A DNA stretch of 43,700 bases. Source: Planctomycetaceae bacterium. GTDB taxonomy: Bacteria > Planctomycetota > Planctomycetia > Pirellulales > Lacipirellulaceae. The notes beneath the pieces are model-generated. The model had not been told where the DNA came from. It was given only the letters and a program-made list of their open reading frames with translations, and searched no databases. Where the stretch lies: assembly GCA_003233055.1 (NCBI GenBank), contig QIKP01000004.1, positions 1-43,700 of the forward strand, given 5' to 3'. Positions 13,563 to 21,435 of this stretch are shown here, one piece after another (the stretch's first letter is position 1; every line of letters begins with the position of its first letter). The position numbers were made by a program, and so were the translations under genes.

Positions 13563-14762
13563 TTATTCAATAATTTTCGATACCACACCGGAACCAACCG
13601 TCTTGCCACCCTCGCGGATAGCAAACCGAACTCCATCATCCAGGGCGATTGGCTTCGACAACTCCACGCTCAAACGAGCGTTGTCGCCCGGCATGCACAT
13701 TTCGGCATCTCCCACCAAATTGGCGGAACCGGTAACGTCCGTCGTGCGGAAGTAAAACTGCGGCCTGTAGCCACTGAAGAAAGGAGTATGACGCCCCCCC
13801 TCCTCTTTGCTAAGGACGTAAACCTCGCCCTCGAACTTCGTGTGGGGTGTAATCGCCCCTGGCTTGCTGAGGACTTGGCCACGCTGAATGTCTTCCCGCT
13901 TCACACCGCGTAGCAGGCAGCCGACGTTGTCGCCCGCGTGCCCTTCGTCCATCGTCTTGTTGAAGGCTTCGACGCCGGTGCAAATGGTCTTGGTCGGTGT
14001 TTCGGAAAGGCCGACGATTTCCACCTCGTCGCCCACTTTCACGATGCCACGCTCAATACGGCCGGTTGCGACGGTGCCACGACCTTCGATCGAAAAGACA
14101 TCTTCGATGGCCATCAGGAAGGGCTTGTCGATCTCCCGTGTTGGCTCGGGGATGTAGGTGTCGATCGCGTCGAGCAGCTCCGCGATGCACTTCTGTGCTT
14201 CAGGATCCTCAGGATTCTCGTAAGCAGCCTTCGAGTTGCCCTTAATCACGGGGATCTCATCGCCCGGGAAGTCGTACTTGTCGAGAAGCTCACGGACTTC
14301 GATCTCGACGAGTTCCAGCAACTCCTCGTCGTCGACCAGGTCGCACTTATTGAGGTAGACGACGATTTTCGGAACGCCCACCTGGCGAGCGAGCAAAATG
14401 TGCTCCCGCGTCTGCGGCATTGGCCCGTCGGGTGCGGAGACAACCAGGATGGCACCATCCATCTGGGCGGCACCGGTAATCATGTTCTTGATAAAGTCGG
14501 CATGGCCCGGGCAGTCGATGTGAGCATAGTGCCGCTTCTCGGTCTCGTACTCGACGTGTGCCGCAGCAATGGTGACGGTCTTGGTTTCGTCACGCACGGT
14601 ACCGCCCTTGGCGATGTCGGCATACGACTTGTACTTAGCCAAGCCCTTCGCAGCCTGGACCGCCACGATGGCGCCGGTGGTGGTTGTCTTGCCGTGGTCA
14701 ATGTGTCCGATGGTGCCAACATTGACATGTGGCTTGGTGCGCTCAAAGGTATCCTTGGCCAT
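13563..14762 (-). CDS. tuf: Elongation factor Tu
   Basis: GTPase that delivers aminoacyl-tRNA to the ribosome, 399 residues, standard length. The P-loop GHIDHGKT is at residues 19-26, followed by the G3 motif DCPGHADF and the G4 motif NKCD; the aminoacyl-tRNA binding domains 2 and 3 include [13 protein letters not shown] and [15 protein letters not shown]. It ends [10 protein letters not shown]. It is preceded by four tRNA genes in the same order as the E. coli tufB operon and followed by tRNA-Trp and secE. Confidence 0.98.
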   Translation of the reverse strand: MAKDTFERTKPHVNVGTIGHIDHGKTTTTGAIVAVQAAKGLAKYKSYADIAKGGTVRDETKTVTIAAAHVEYETEKRHYAHIDCPGHADFIKNMITGAAQMDGAILVVSAPDGPMPQTREHILLARQVGVPKIVVYLNKCDLVDDEELLELVEIEVRELLDKYDFPGDEIPVIKGNSKAAYENPEDPEAQKCIAELLDAIDTYIPEPTREIDKPFLMAIEDVFSIEGRGTVATGRIERGIVKVGDEVEIVGLSETPTKTICTGVEAFNKTMDEGHAGDNVGCLLRGVKREDIQRGQVLSKPGAITPHTKFEGEVYVLSKEEGGRHTPFFSGYRPQFYFRTTDVTGSANLVGDAEMCMPGDNARLSVELSKPIALDDGVRFAIREGGKTVGSGVVSKIIE

Positions 14763-14843
14763 TTTTTTCCCTATACGTCAGAATCTTGGAAAAACTACAA
14801 AGTTAAAAGTGTAAACAGTAATCGTTATGCCACAAGCATGTAA

Positions 14844-14916
14844 GGCTGCTGACGCGACTCGAACGCGTGACCTCGTCCTTACCAAGGACGTGCTCTACCA
14901 ACTGAGCTACAGCAGC
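14844..14916 (-). tRNA. trnT: tRNA-Thr (GGT)
   Basis: 73 bases with acceptor GCTGCTG pairing CAGCAGC. The anticodon stem CGTCC/GGACG encloses TTGGTAA, giving anticodon GGT. The T-arm reads GCGTTCGAGTCGC. The discriminator base would be C, which is unusual for tRNA-Thr, so the 3' end may be off by one. It is 81 bases upstream of tuf. Confidence 0.93.
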
Positions 14917-15021
14917 GGCGAAGCTGTCAGCCGCCAGCGGTTAGCTTTCAGCCCTATGCCTTTTTGTTCATTCGCAAGCTGACAGTGGGTCACTGAAAGC
15001 TCCTCTCTTCTCATTCTCAAG

Positions 15022-15092
15022 AGCGGGTGAAGGGAATCGAACCCTCGTCTTCAGCTTGGAAGGCTATTGCTCTACCATTGAGCTACACCCGC
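15022..15092 (-). tRNA. trnG: tRNA-Gly (TCC)
   Basis: 71 bases. The acceptor GCGGGTG pairs with CACCCGC and the discriminator is T. The anticodon loop CTTCCAA gives anticodon TCC. The T-arm is GAGGGTTCGATTCCCTT. It is second to last in the tRNA series before tuf. Confidence 0.93.
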
Positions 15093-15169
15093 GAAGCAAA
15101 AATGACGAACGCCTCGCCAATTCCACCACCCTCTCCCTCCAGTCGTCACTCCGATCTTGTCTCATCTAG

Positions 15170-15252
15170 TGGGGGGTGCAGGATTCGAACCTGCGAAGGC
15201 CTGAGCCATCAGATTTACAGTCTGACCCGTTTGACCGCTTCGGTAACCCCCC
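15170..15252 (-). tRNA. trnY: tRNA-Tyr (GTA)
   Basis: 83 bases, with the long variable arm expected of class II tRNA. The acceptor GGGGGGT pairs with ACCCCCC and the discriminator is A. The anticodon stem TCAGA/TCTGA encloses CTGTAAA, giving anticodon GTA. The T-arm is GCAGGTTCGAATCCTGC. Confidence 0.95.
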
Positions 15253-15566
15253 GAGCACTTCGCCAGGGAGCTGCCTCCTTAACGAAATCTTCGGCTTGAT
15301 GGACTCGCACCGACCGCACGGCTTGGGACTGCTGGTTCTCTAGCCCTTCCAACCTAAAACAGCGTACTTTCATCTCACACTAATGCATTCGGCGAAAATC
15401 GTCTCGCCTTATTTGCCATCATCGTCGCAGTGAGTTCGCATCGCCGCAGTTATCTTCGCTGCGGCAAGGAAAATCCAGTCTCAAACCTTCCACTCCGCGA
15501 CCAACCGCTCTCCATTTCGCGACCAACCGATGGTACGGAAGGCACGAGCTACCCACCCAGCAGCAG
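15253..15566. other. Spacer between tRNA-Thr and tRNA-Tyr
   Basis: A 314-base stretch with no gene and no further tRNA that I can fold by eye. It contains the 12-mer CGCGACCAACCG twice (about 15497-15530) and a short GCCGCAG/CTGCGGC inverted repeat. It is probably a transcribed spacer removed during tRNA processing. Confidence 0.5.
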
Positions 15567-15639
15567 AGCTAGCGGAGGGACTTGAACCCACAACCTGCGG
15601 TTTACAAAACCGCTGCTCTGCCAATTGAGCTACGCTAGC
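15567..15639 (-). tRNA. trnT: tRNA-Thr (TGT)
   Basis: 73 bases. The acceptor GCTAGCG pairs with CGCTAGC and the discriminator is T. The anticodon stem GCGGT/ACCGC encloses TTTGTAA, giving anticodon TGT. The T-arm is TGTGGGTTCAAGTCCC. It is the first gene of the tRNA-tuf series. Confidence 0.94.
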
Positions 15640-15670
15640 GAGATTCATCGCGAACTCGTGCGGATCGATC

Positions 15671-15698
15671 AATATAGCGGGGAGACTCTGATTCGCAA
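15671..15698 (-). promoter_or_regulatory. Probable sigma70-type promoter of the tRNA-tuf operon
   Basis: On the minus strand a -35 box TTGCGA is followed after 16 bases by a -10 box TATATT. A start site would fall about 25 bases before tRNA-Thr(TGT). No experimental support can be given from sequence. Confidence 0.55.
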
Positions 15699-15902
15699 GG
15701 GTGGTTCGCCGGATGGTTTGGAAAATCCTTGACGCAGCCGCAACCAAACAGCGAAGAACAGGCCGCCGGAGGCTTAGGAGGGCGTCAAAAAAGCGACCTG
15801 GTAGGGTAATCGTAACGGATAGCTAGCGCGGCATCCGTCAGGCCTGCCGCAACACGTTGGGGCGGGATTTCCTCCGTCCCCGAGAATTTTTCAAGGAGGC
15901 TG

Positions 15903-16898
15903 TTAGCGGGGGTTTTCGAGGACCTTATCAATCTCCGCCAGTTCCCCCTCCGTGAACTCTCGGCCCTTCAGGCAGCCAAGGCTTTGCTCCAGTTGCTCGA
16001 CACTGCTAGCGCCAACGAGCAGGCTGGTGATTCGCTGGTCACGAAGCACCCACGCCAGGGCCATTTGAGCCAGGGACTGCTCGCGGCTTCGGGCAAGCTC
16101 GTCGAGCTGGCGGATTTGAGCCAACCGCTGGTCGGAGAGGGCCTCTCGCTGCAAAAACCCGTGTGGCTTTGCCGCCCGGCTATCTTCGGGAACCCCCTGC
16201 AAATATCGGTCGGTGAGCATCCCTTGGGCGAGCGGCGAGAAGGGGATGCAGCCGAGCCCCTCTTCTTTTAAGGTTTCCAAAAGCTCCGATTCCATCGACC
16301 GCTCAAACATCGAATACTTGGGCTGGTGGATCACGCAGGGGGAGCCGAGATCGCGGAGAATGCGGCAGGCCTTGCGGGTTTGCTCTGGTGAGTAGTTCGA
16401 GAGGCCCGCATAGATCGCTTTGCCCTGCCTGATGGCGGTGGCAAGGGCTCCCATGGTCTCTTCGAGCGGCGTATCTGGGTCGGGGCAGTGGGAGTAGAAA
16501 ATGTCGACGTAGTCGAGCCCCATGCGACGAAGGCTTTGGTCGAGGCTTGCTAGCAAATACTTTCGGGAGCCCCCTTCACCGTAGGGGCCGGGCCCCATTC
16601 GGTAGCCCGCTTTCGTCGAGATCACCAGTTCGTCACGATAGGTGCCGAGGTCCCGGCTCAGCATCTGGCCGAAACTCTCCTCGGCCGAGCCGGGTGGCGG
16701 GCCATAATTGTTGGCCAAGTCAAAATGCGTGATGCCCCGGTCGAACGCCCGATGGACGATTTTCTGGGCGTTCTCGAAAGAGTCGACCCCGCCAAAGTTG
16801 TGCCAAAGCCCAAGAGAAACGGCTGGCAGGCGAAGTCCACTTCGGCCTGAGCGATGGTAGGTCATCGCCTCGTAACGGTTCGCGACAGGCTCGTACAT
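15903..16898 (-). CDS. Aldo/keto reductase, YghZ/Gpr type
   Basis: NADPH-dependent aldo/keto reductase of 331 residues, very close in layout to E. coli YghZ (L-glyceraldehyde 3-phosphate reductase, AKR14 family). The N-terminus GRSGLRLPAVSLGLWHNFG, the catalytic Asp and Tyr in HFDLANNYGPPPGSAEE, the Lys in STKAGY and the His in DIFYSHCPD are all present, as is the C-terminal cofactor motif (LLVGASSVEQLEQS). The start at MYEP is supported because YghZ also has about 12 residues before its equivalent of MTYHRSG. Related potassium-channel beta subunits are less similar in the first 30 residues. Substrate is inferred from family only. Confidence 0.9.
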   Translation of the reverse strand: MYEPVANRYEAMTYHRSGRSGLRLPAVSLGLWHNFGGVDSFENAQKIVHRAFDRGITHFDLANNYGPPPGSAEESFGQMLSRDLGTYRDELVISTKAGYRMGPGPYGEGGSRKYLLASLDQSLRRMGLDYVDIFYSHCPDPDTPLEETMGALATAIRQGKAIYAGLSNYSPEQTRKACRILRDLGSPCVIHQPKYSMFERSMESELLETLKEEGLGCIPFSPLAQGMLTDRYLQGVPEDSRAAKPHGFLQREALSDQRLAQIRQLDELARSREQSLAQMALAWVLRDQRITSLLVGASSVEQLEQSLGCLKGREFTEGELAEIDKVLENPR

Positions 16899-16976
16899 GA
16901 GGGCTCGGAAATTAGAGAGGCTTCTGCCGATCGGCAGGACGAGTCAGGCACCAAGAAACGTCAGGCACCAAGAAAC

Positions 16977-17489
16977 TCAGACACCGAGCCTTGCGGCAGC
17001 CTCTGGGGCTGGTGGGTGGTTGAGCGAGAGGGGCGCACGGCCTTTTCTTCGCCACGCTCGCCTTCTCGGGTCTCCTTCGGTGGCTCCTCTTGGGACGCTA
17101 GTGCGAGCCGCACACGCATGTTCCGGTTGCGGCGCTGCTATTTCAGCGTCCAACGATTGCCTTAGCGGAACATCCGAGTGATCACTGCATTCCTCTTCAA
17201 TCGCTTCCTTGACGGGTTGGACGAAGTGGGGCGACTTGCCCGAGGCGCTGAGATCTTTCGCCTTTTTCTCCGCCTCTTTTTTCTGGCTGTATTCATAGAG
17301 TGCGATCCGGCGAAGCGATTGGTTGAAGACTCCCCAGAAGGCCTTGAGACGGATTTCTTTGGCCGCTTTGGCACGGCTTTTTCGCTTGGCTGGTTTTTTC
17401 TTCGCCACCTTTTTCTCAGCAGCTTCCGATTTCTCTGCGGCTTCGGCTTCTTCGCGTTTCGCTTTGATACTGACAGTTTTGCGGGCCAT
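16977..17489 (-). CDS. Small basic protein with repeat-derived C-terminus
   Basis: No named family recognised. Residues 1-47 are Lys/Ala/Glu-rich and helical; residues 48-100 look like a conserved core (LKAFWGVFNQSLRRIALYEY, then GKSPHFVQPVKEAIEEE), which probably marks the ancestral protein of about 100 residues. The reading frame then enters copy 2 of the 91-bp repeat at 17188 without a stop, so residues from about 101 to 131 are repeat-encoded, and the frame continues for about 40 more residues of Arg/Pro-rich sequence. The first 100 residues are likely real; the tail is probably accidental. The core has the appearance of a planctomycete-specific nucleic-acid-binding or ribosome-associated protein, but that is inference. 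Confidence 0.65.
   Translation of the reverse strand: MARKTVSIKAKREEAEAAEKSEAAEKKVAKKKPAKRKSRAKAAKEIRLKAFWGVFNQSLRRIALYEYSQKKEAEKKAKDLSASGKSPHFVQPVKEAIEEECSDHSDVPLRQSLDAEIAAPQPEHACAARTSVPRGATEGDPRRRAWRRKGRAPLSLNHPPAPEAAARLGV
17098..17188 (-). repeat. 91-bp structured dispersed repeat, copy 2
   Basis: Same element as 115-205, on the minus strand, differing at three positions (a C for T after GATCACT, and CA for TG before ACCGGAAC). All stems are preserved. It lies in frame within the 3' part of the small basic protein gene and in the same orientation as that gene. Confidence 0.88.
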
Positions 17490-17661
17490 GGTCGGCGCTT
17501 TCGGTCAAAAAATAGATAGAGAGAGGGTAAGGAAGCCACTGCCGTGGATCAGCGATTTTACCCGCCCCAGCCTCTGCTGGAAACCGGCTCCGCCCGCCCG
17601 AGGTGGGACCCGAGGTGGAAATCGACGTGGGAAGGCTCAGAATTATCCATCCAGGAGACCG

Positions 17662-18009
17662 CTAGATCGAAATGCGCAGGGCCCTAGCACGGGCGATGAG
17701 CGCTGGCCGAAAGTAGACCATCGGATTGTTCGAGAGCGTCCGGTGACGGGCGGCTCGAGCACGGGCCCAGAAAAAGGTCGAATCGACGAGACGAACCGGC
17801 AGGATCCCCTGCCCCACCAGCATGACCACCCGACTGATGAACTGTCGATCGCTAGCTCGCTTGACTCGCAGTCCGGTGAGTAGCCGCCGCTCCAGGAGCG
17901 GACCTCTTGGTACGGTGGCCTGGCTGTCGCGGGCGGAGAGCCAGGGCAGGCAGGCCATCGCGACAACAAAAATTCCGCATCTCTTGAGAATCGATCGCCG
18001 AGATTGCAT
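17662..18009 (-). CDS. Small protein with N-terminal signal-like segment
   Basis: 115 residues if started at the ATG at 18009. The start gives MQSRRSILKRCGIFVVAMACLP: a basic end followed by a hydrophobic stretch, ending ARDSQA, which looks like a signal peptide or membrane anchor. The rest contains FISRVVMLVGQGILPVRLVDSTFFWARARAARHR in two parts, a pattern I associate with small conserved planctomycete proteins, and an Arg-rich C-terminus. A longer frame to 18252 exists but its extra N-terminal part is compositionally unlike protein. No strong Shine-Dalgarno sequence is seen. Function unknown. Confidence 0.6.
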   Translation of the reverse strand: MQSRRSILKRCGIFVVAMACLPWLSARDSQATVPRGPLLERRLLTGLRVKRASDRQFISRVVMLVGQGILPVRLVDSTFFWARARAARHRTLSNNPMVYFRPALIARARALRISI

Positions 18010-18713
18010 GGGAGAAACCGCCAAGAAGCAGAGAGAAAAGAGGGGAATAAGGGACTGCCCCGTGGGGGGCACCCCATGGAACCGGTCGTCGTATAGCGAG
18101 TTCCCCGGTCCGGGGCAAGAACGATTAACGGGCCACCTTCGGCATGGATTTTGCACCGAAGTTGGTGACGAAAAAGGGTGGCGGTTCTCCTTTCGCGAAG
18201 TAGAATTCTTAGGTAGGCTCTCCGCACCCCAACGCGGCACCCGGCCCGGCATTCGTCGCGGCGAGGGATTTAGGGCGACGGGGTGAAGTTCCCTTTTGCC
18301 TGTAGCCGATAAGCTGTTGGACGCGAGACACCATGAGCCAGCATGCGTTGGCTAGAATGGTTGGACGACTAGCGAATCAAACTTTCCGGTTTTATATTCC
18401 GTCGGGAGGACCTAAAAAATCGATTGGCCTGAGCCGATTTCATGGCAGCGCGCAGCGCTGTCTGGCTTGCGTCTATCTTCGAGTGACTCCACTCCGTCGC
18501 AATGGATCGGAAGTTTGTTAAACGCCGAGGGCCATCCTTCGCTCAACTGAGCAGAGGGGTGGCCCTTTGGCTTTGAGGGGCCAGTGGCTTTGACGGGCCC
18601 GATTCGCCAAGACAGGTTTGTGAGTGTGAGACGGAACGGGGGCCAGGGATTCTGCTTGCAGGGCGGTTCCCTCTGGAGTCGAATCCGGAGGAAACCACTT
18701 CGGGTTTGCTCTG
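18010..18713. other. Intergenic region with hairpin
   Basis: A 704-base stretch without an accepted gene. A plus-strand frame of 62 codons (18333-18521) ends seven bases before the strong hairpin at 18528-18566, which could mean a small gene or a non-coding RNA on the plus strand. The peptide resembles no family known to me. Nothing else could be supported. Confidence 0.5.
18528..18566 (+). terminator. Strong hairpin, possible terminator
   Basis: AGGGCCATCC pairs with GGGGTGGCCCT around a loop that itself contains GCTCA-AC-TGAGC. It is followed on plus by TTTGGCTTT, a weak T-tract. Both flanking accepted genes are on minus, so a plus-strand role would imply an unrecognised transcript; on minus it would lie 148 bases beyond the regulator gene stop. 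Confidence 0.4.
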
Positions 18714-19379
18714 CTACATGCCCGTCGCGTGGACGCCCAGGTTCTTCGCCATGTGGGCGTCGATCCGCCGCTTTGTGGTCCCGAGGTTCAGTGTTCGTCC
18801 TCCGTCGTCGTCGTGCCTCTGAGCCACATCGCCAGCGACGCCAAGCGAGATGCCCGCCTTGCTCAACTCACGAAGAAACTCGGGCGATTGATCCAGCACT
18901 CGCACGACTTGAAAATCCTGCCCCTCAAGGCAATCGGCCAGTGGAATCGCTTTCGCCAGGCTGATCGAACCATCTGCCGAGGGGATCGGGTCGCCATGCG
19001 GGTCGAACTTCGGATGCCCCAGGTGTTTTTCCATGCGATCGACCAACCAATCGCTTACCGCGTGTTCCATGTGCTCCGCTTCGTCGTGGACCTCGTCCCA
19101 AGCAAGATCGAGAGTCTGGACCAGAAAGAGTTCGATCAATCGGTGGCGACGGATCACTCGCAAGGCAAGGGCTCGACCCGTGTTGGTCAGTTCGGCTCCC
19201 TCGTAAGGTGTGTAGCTGGCAAGTTGTCCCTCGGCGAGCGTTTTGAGCATGCTGGTGACGGTCCCCGGCAAGACGTCCAGCACGTCGGCAATCTGCCCCG
19301 TCGCCACGCAACCCGCCCCGTCGCCCTCGGAGAGCTGGTAGATCGCTTTGAGGTAATTCTCGACGGTCAGGCTTGGCAT
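18714..19379 (-). CDS. DtxR/MntR-family metal-dependent transcriptional regulator
   Basis: 221 residues from the ATG at 19379, which is preceded by AAGGAAC at suitable spacing; an upstream ATG at 19418 adds 13 unlikely residues. The N-terminal winged helix-turn-helix spans about residues 1-65 (SLTVENYLKAIYQL, then TGQIADVLDVLPGTVTSMLKTL). A dimerisation/metal domain follows (RHRLIELFLVQTLDLAWDEVHDEAEHMEH), with the usual His/Glu ligands in DEAEHMEH. Residues about 150-221 look like the C-terminal SH3-like (FeoA-type) domain of long DtxR proteins. It should bind Fe or Mn and repress metal-uptake genes, but no metal transporter is adjacent. It is divergent from the hydrolase gene at 19534. Confidence 0.88.
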   Translation of the reverse strand: MPSLTVENYLKAIYQLSEGDGAGCVATGQIADVLDVLPGTVTSMLKTLAEGQLASYTPYEGAELTNTGRALALRVIRRHRLIELFLVQTLDLAWDEVHDEAEHMEHAVSDWLVDRMEKHLGHPKFDPHGDPIPSADGSISLAKAIPLADCLEGQDFQVVRVLDQSPEFLRELSKAGISLGVAGDVAQRHDDDGGRTLNLGTTKRRIDAHMAKNLGVHATGM

Positions 19380-19533
19380 GATAGTGTTCCTTTTTCCTTG
19401 TTTTTCCTGACTTCCCATTACGAATCCTGACTTCCCACTACAAATTTGGTGAGCAGGCCCCGCTCGCCAGTTTCTTCGCTTGCCGTTAGTTTAGCAGAGT
19501 TGTCCCTGCCCTTACTTCCCCCCTGAGAAACCG

Positions 19534-20439
19534 ATGTCGACCGATCGCTCTCCCTGGCATCCTCTCTACCCGTTCGAGTCGCACTGGCTCGACACGTCCG
19601 GTGGGCGAATGCACTACCTGGACGAGCGGCCTGACAGCAGCAGCCACAAGGGCCTTGGGCCCCTCTTGTTCGTCCATGGCAACCCCAGTTGGTCGTTTCA
19701 TTGGCGCCGGATGGTGAAGCACTTCCGTGCAAGCCGACGATGCGTTGCAGTCGATCATCTCGGTTGTGGCCTGAGCGACAAGCCGCAGCGATCCTTCCGG
19801 CTCGCGGACCATCGGGATCACTTGATTGCACTCGTCGACCATCTCGACCTTCGCGATATTACGCTGGTAGCGCAGGACTGGGGTGGTGCGATTGGTCTCG
19901 GGGCGATGCTCGCTCGGCGCGACCGGCTGTCGCGAATCGTGCTGTTCAACACAGGCGCGTTTCCACCGAGTTACATCCCTTGGCGAATCGCTGCGTGCCG
20001 CTGGCCGGTCGTCGGAAGGCTTGCGGTTCAGGGGGGCAATCTGTTTGCCCGGGCAGCGATGCGGATGACGTTGGCCCAGACGGCCTCGCTCGATCCGCCA
20101 GTCGTTGCGGGCTGCCTCGCGCCGTCCGACTCGTGGGCCCATCGGCGGCAGATTTACGAGTTCGTCGCCGACATCCCTCGGTCGCCCCAACATCCAACTT
20201 GGCAAACGCTCGAGGGCATCGAAGCAGGCCTTCCTTCGCTGGCCGACCTCCCTTCGCTTCTGGTCTGGGGAATGCGCGATTGGTGTTTCCGCCCCGACTG
20301 CTTAGAAAAATTCGCCCGTGCTTGGCCGCAAGCAGAGGTGCATCGTTTGCGGGACGTTGGCCACTGGGTGGTTGAAGACGCGCCGGAGGAGTCGCTGGCC
20401 CTCGTCGAAAGCTTTCTAGCCGGCGACCGGAGCCGGTAA
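19534..20439 (+). CDS. Alpha/beta hydrolase, haloalkane dehalogenase/OleB type
   Basis: 301 residues. The oxyanion motif is HGNPSWSFHW (residues 48-57), the nucleophile elbow AQDWGG puts Asp115 in the nucleophile position, Asp249 lies in WGMRDWCF, and His277 is in DVGHWVVEDAPEE. An Asp nucleophile separates it from serine esterases and places it with haloalkane dehalogenases and OleB beta-lactone decarboxylases. The WGMRDWCF stretch is closer to OleB as I know it. No oleA, oleC or oleD gene is in the window. It starts 154 bases from the divergent regulator and 58 bases before the CitG-family gene. Confidence 0.85.
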   Translation: MSTDRSPWHPLYPFESHWLDTSGGRMHYLDERPDSSSHKGLGPLLFVHGNPSWSFHWRRMVKHFRASRRCVAVDHLGCGLSDKPQRSFRLADHRDHLIALVDHLDLRDITLVAQDWGGAIGLGAMLARRDRLSRIVLFNTGAFPPSYIPWRIAACRWPVVGRLAVQGGNLFARAAMRMTLAQTASLDPPVVAGCLAPSDSWAHRRQIYEFVADIPRSPQHPTWQTLEGIEAGLPSLADLPSLLVWGMRDWCFRPDCLEKFARAWPQAEVHRLRDVGHWVVEDAPEESLALVESFLAGDRSR

Positions 20440-20497
20440 GGGCTGTGGCGAATTCAGCGGATCCAAAGGTCCAGCATCCAACGTCAGGAAATCGGAA

Positions 20498-21376
20498 ATG
20501 GAAAACAGTAGGCCGATCTCGGTGGGGACCTGCGCGACGCTGGCGTGCGTTTGGGAGGCGACTGCTCCGAAGCCGGGGAATGTCTACCGTGGCGCCGATT
20601 TCGACGACATGACCTACGCCGACTTTCTCGCCAGCGCCGCCGTGATCGGACCGGTGATCGAGCGCTGCGGCGAGTGGGGGTTGGGGCGAACCGTCCTCGA
20701 AGGGGTTCAGGCAACCCAGAAGGTGGTGGCCGTGAATACCAATCTAGGAGTGCTCCTGCTGCTGGCACCCCTGGCGCAGGCTGTTTTCGCGGGCCGACAC
20801 CGGCCCGCTGAAGCGGGCCCGCCAGATAAAGTGGGCCCGCCAGAGGCGGATGCGAAGCATGTCTACGAAGCGATTCGCTTGGCATCCCCAGGAGGACTGG
20901 GCCAAGTCGCTAGCGGCGATGTGGGCGACGAACCTCAGCATTCCTTGCTCGAAGCGATGCGTCTGGCTGCGGATCGCGACCTCCTCGCCCGGCAGTACAC
21001 CAACGGTTTTGCCGAGGTCCATCAAGCGGCCAACCTGATCGAACAACGGACCAACCTTGAGAGCTCCCTGAGCGACGCCATCGTCCTCACGCACGTGACC
21101 TTGATCGCCGAGCATGGGGACAGCCTCGTGGAACGGAAACTGGGTCGTGAGGCCTCGGGGGAGCTATCGGATCGCGCGGCCGAAGTGATCCGCGCTGTCC
21201 CGGGTAGCGAGGAATATCAGCAGGGACTCGCCGATTTCGATTTCTACCTCCGCGCCGACGGCCACCGTCGCAATCCGGGGACTACCGCCGACTTGATTGC
21301 CGCGGCGCTATTTGTGCTGCTCACCGAAGATCGACTAAGCTGGCCGGTACGTTTCTACAGCACCCCCAGCGCCTAG
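20498..21376 (+). CDS. CitG-family protein (triphosphoribosyl-dephospho-CoA synthase-like)
   Basis: 292 residues. Family stretches are ACVWEATAPKPGNVYRG, FLASAAVIGPVIE, NTNLGVLLLLAPLA, AIRLASPGGLG, and LAADRDLLARQYTNGF. In citrate and malonate lyase systems this family makes the ADP-linked prosthetic group precursor, but no lyase genes are here. A stand-alone homolog next to a pterin-synthase gene suggests a role in pterin-type cofactor (perhaps tetrahydromethanopterin) synthesis, which is inference. AGGAAA precedes the ATG. An in-frame GC-rich palindromic insert (about residues 98-119) separates APLAQA from the next conserved block. Confidence 0.85.
   Translation: MENSRPISVGTCATLACVWEATAPKPGNVYRGADFDDMTYADFLASAAVIGPVIERCGEWGLGRTVLEGVQATQKVVAVNTNLGVLLLLAPLAQAVFAGRHRPAEAGPPDKVGPPEADAKHVYEAIRLASPGGLGQVASGDVGDEPQHSLLEAMRLAADRDLLARQYTNGFAEVHQAANLIEQRTNLESSLSDAIVLTHVTLIAEHGDSLVERKLGREASGELSDRAAEVIRAVPGSEEYQQGLADFDFYLRADGHRRNPGTTADLIAAALFVLLTEDRLSWPVRFYSTPSA
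20789..20855. repeat. GC-rich palindromic insert inside the CitG-family gene
   Basis: GCGGGCC/GGCCCGC arms, then GGCCCGCT-GAA-GCGGGCC, then a direct repeat GTGGGCCCGCCAGA/GCGGGCCCGCCAGA. It is in frame and encodes a Pro/Gly/Ala-rich loop where family members usually have a short linker. It reads as a small repeat element that landed in a tolerant position. Confidence 0.6.
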
Positions 21377-21435
21377 CGAGCCGGCTCGTCCCCGAGCCCA
21401 GAGACAACCAAACCCGAAGTCCGAAGAGAACTGCC

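Noticed and set aside
15903-16898. Potassium-channel beta-subunit annotation for the aldo/keto reductase
   Set aside because: The N-terminus and the DLANNYGPPPGSAEE motif match YghZ more closely, and no channel gene is adjacent.
18010-18252. N-terminal extension of the small signal-peptide protein
   Set aside because: The upstream part is Arg/Pro/Ser-rich and unlike protein, while an ATG at 18009 gives a good signal-type N-terminus.
19486-20205. 239-codon minus-strand frame opposite the alpha/beta hydrolase gene
   Set aside because: The plus-strand frame carries a full catalytic triad; the minus-strand product shows no family feature.
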